From positions 62,001 to 126,000 of the forward strand of contig JARGNG010000002.1 in NCBI GenBank assembly GCA_029213265.1: a stretch of DNA of 64,000 nt, read 5' to 3'. Below, in pieces: positions 62,746-64,000 of this stretch (within the stretch, counting starts at the first letter, position 1; each line of letters opens with the position of its first letter). The DNA comes from Verrucomicrobiales bacterium (lineage in GTDB: Bacteria; Verrucomicrobiota; Verrucomicrobiia; Verrucomicrobiales; DEV007). The notes under the pieces are model-generated. The model was not told where the DNA came from and did no database searches. It worked only from the letters and a program-made list of their open reading frames with translations. Made by a program: the position numbers and the translations under genes.

Positions 62746-64000
62746 TCAGGGAATCGGTTGTTCAAGAAGAAGCGCTTTGACAAACGCGGGTGGCGGAGAG
62801 CCGAATGACATCAGTTCGTCGTGGAACCGTTTCAGTTCGAAGTCCTCTCCCCATGCCATTTCGGTAGCCTCACGAATGCCGAGGACTTCGAGATAGCCTG
62901 CAAAGTAGGTGGAAAGCTGGACGGACGTCAGGAGCGATCGACGAAATTTACCGGCGGCTTCGCGCTCTTCCTGAAAGGCGTCGTCCACCATGAGTCGCAT
63001 CGCGGTTTCTTCGTCGATTGCATCGAGGTGAATCATTTGATCAAGCAGAGCATTGGTGACTCCCCGCAGATTCCACTTCAAAACGATCAGGCGCATGAGA
63101 AGATCGTCAGGAAGGAATCCTTCCTCGACCATCATTGATTCCGTGTAGACGGCCCACCCTTCGATGAAAGTGCCGGAAGAAAGGACGGACCGAAGTCGAC
63201 TCGAGGTGGCGTTCGAGCGGAGCAGTTGGACGTAGTGACCCGGCATCGCTTCGTGGACGGTCAGATTGTGAAGTGATCGATGATTGTATTCGCGGAGAAA
63301 GGAATCAACCTGCTCGTTGGTCCAGTCTTCCGGAGGAGGCGACACGGCGTAGAATGTTTCTCCTCCTGTTTCGAGCGGACCGGGAGCATCACAATAGGCG
63401 ACCGAAACGCCCCGCCGAAACTCGGGCATAAGAATAATTTCTAGAGGATCGTCCGGAAGAGAAACGAGATCCTTTTCCCTGACGAAATCAGTGGTGATCT
63501 TGAGGGACTGGTAGGCGGATTCGACAACATCCTCCGCTGTCGGGGAATCTTCATAAGCGAATTCAAGACAAGTTCGAATGAGCTCCTTCTTCTCCTCTGC
63601 GGTCGGATTCTCCGGCGCGGTGAAATCGGGATCCCGTTCCACGAGGATGGCGGTTGAAAGCTCATACATTCGCTGATGCAAGGCGGCCATTTCAGCTTCG
63701 GAACGTTTGCGTAGATCCCCGGGCGAAAGGCTGCTGAAGAGATCGAAAGCAAACTTCTCGCGATAGAGTTCTTCACTGAGCCGCGGGGTGCCCTTTGCGG
63801 CGGGGAGTAGTTCTTCTTCGAGCCACTGTTGATGTTCGTCGACGGCGTCGCGAGCGATCTGGATCGCCTCTTCGAGATCGGCTTTCGGTTCCGGGGGCAG
63901 TTCATCGAGATGGGGGACGACGAGCTTATCGAGCAGCGTGAGAATGCCCTTGTTTTGATCGACCGCCGTCTCGGCATGAATGTAGGGCGTCTTCTCTTTC
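62746..64000 (-). CDS. DUF885 family metallopeptidase, 5' end outside window
   Basis: About 418 residues of the C-terminal part are visible; the frame is open to the right edge (reading back through TPRLSEELYREKFAFDLF), so the start lies outside. LTVHEAMPGHYVQLLR is the HExxxGH zinc motif of DUF885, preceded by YAVSPPPEDWTNEQVDSFLREYNHR, and followed by EGWAVYTESMMVEEGF and ELKRFHDELMSFGSPPPAFVKALLLEQ. The family includes carboxypeptidase-like enzymes related to M2/M3. Its stop is one base before the start of the polyprotein gene, indicating translational coupling. Confidence 0.9.
   Translation of the reverse strand, partial: KEKTPYIHAETAVDQNKGILTLLDKLVVPHLDELPPEPKADLEEAIQIARDAVDEHQQWLEEELLPAAKGTPRLSEELYREKFAFDLFSSLSPGDLRKRSEAEMAALHQRMYELSTAILVERDPDFTAPENPTAEEKKELIRTCLEFAYEDSPTAEDVVESAYQSLKITTDFVREKDLVSLPDDPLEIILMPEFRRGVSVAYCDAPGPLETGGETFYAVSPPPEDWTNEQVDSFLREYNHRSLHNLTVHEAMPGHYVQLLRSNATSSRLRSVLSSGTFIEGWAVYTESMMVEEGFLPDDLLMRLIVLKWNLRGVTNALLDQMIHLDAIDEETAMRLMVDDAFQEEREAAGKFRRSLLTSVQLSTYFAGYLEVLGIREATEMAWGEDFELKRFHDELMSFGSPPPAFVKALLLEQPIP

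Overview
The window comes from a Gram-negative bacterium of the Planctomycetota/Verrucomicrobiota (PVC) type. Four kinds of gene point there: many exported Cys-type sulfatases, the CxxCH-bearing DUF1592-type and DUF1549/DUF1553 proteins with their DUF1552 partners, DUF1080 and ThuA proteins, and a very long ThuA plus heme-binding PVC protein. The sequence does not let me choose firmly between the two phyla. Almost every product has a signal peptide, so the window mainly encodes an envelope or periplasmic programme for breaking down sulfated and esterified polymers. No rRNA, tRNA, IS element, CRISPR array or prophage was seen.

Layout. 1-5.4 kb: carboxynorspermidine dehydrogenase (runs off the left edge), an esterase-ThuA fusion, a peroxiredoxin interrupted by an in-frame TGA, and a sulfatase. 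5.6-9.2 kb: a PQQ-propeller protein, a PhoD-like lipoprotein and a DUF1080 protein. 9.2-19.6 kb: a BlaI/M56 sensor pair behind two palindromic operators, then a tightly packed operon of an FGE-like LRR protein, a DUF1592-type cytochrome, a DUF1552 protein and a sialate O-acetylesterase, followed by tandem repeats. 19.9-28.1 kb: a cytochrome P450, a thioredoxin-like gene with an in-frame TGA, an NTF2-like protein, an Asn/Ser-rich TPR protein and a DUF1549/DUF1553 protein. 28.1-35.2 kb (minus strand): DUF1080, gluconate dehydrogenase subunit 3-like and GMC oxidoreductase genes, an acetyl esterase, a sulfatase and a DUF1080-like protein. 35.3-46.1 kb: a TIM-barrel-like protein and the giant ThuA-heme protein, then minus-strand genes for a beta-lactamase-like hydrolase, a BNR propeller, a MoaD-like protein, a HAD phosphatase, a small membrane protein, a methyltransferase and a LysR regulator. 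46.1-54.7 kb: a second DUF1592/DUF1552 pair, a TruC-like synthase, a Cys-motif secreted protein, an esterase, a ThuA protein and a TrmN6-like methyltransferase. 54.8-64 kb: a sulfatase, then a converging minus-strand operon of a DUF885 peptidase, a sulfatase-sulfatase-metallopeptidase, another sulfatase and a cis-3-hydroxyproline dehydratase.

The most striking observation is two probable secreted selenoproteins that ordinary gene calling would split or truncate. In each, an in-frame TGA falls at the catalytic position of a thiol-redox fold, the reading frame continues downstream, and a hairpin with a G near the start of its apical loop begins within the usual bacterial SECIS distance. Also notable are a four-copy palindromic repeat, two copies of which lie inside genes, the sulfatase-VHLbeta-sulfatase-metallopeptidase polyprotein, and an M56 sensor fused to secretin-N-terminus-like repeats.
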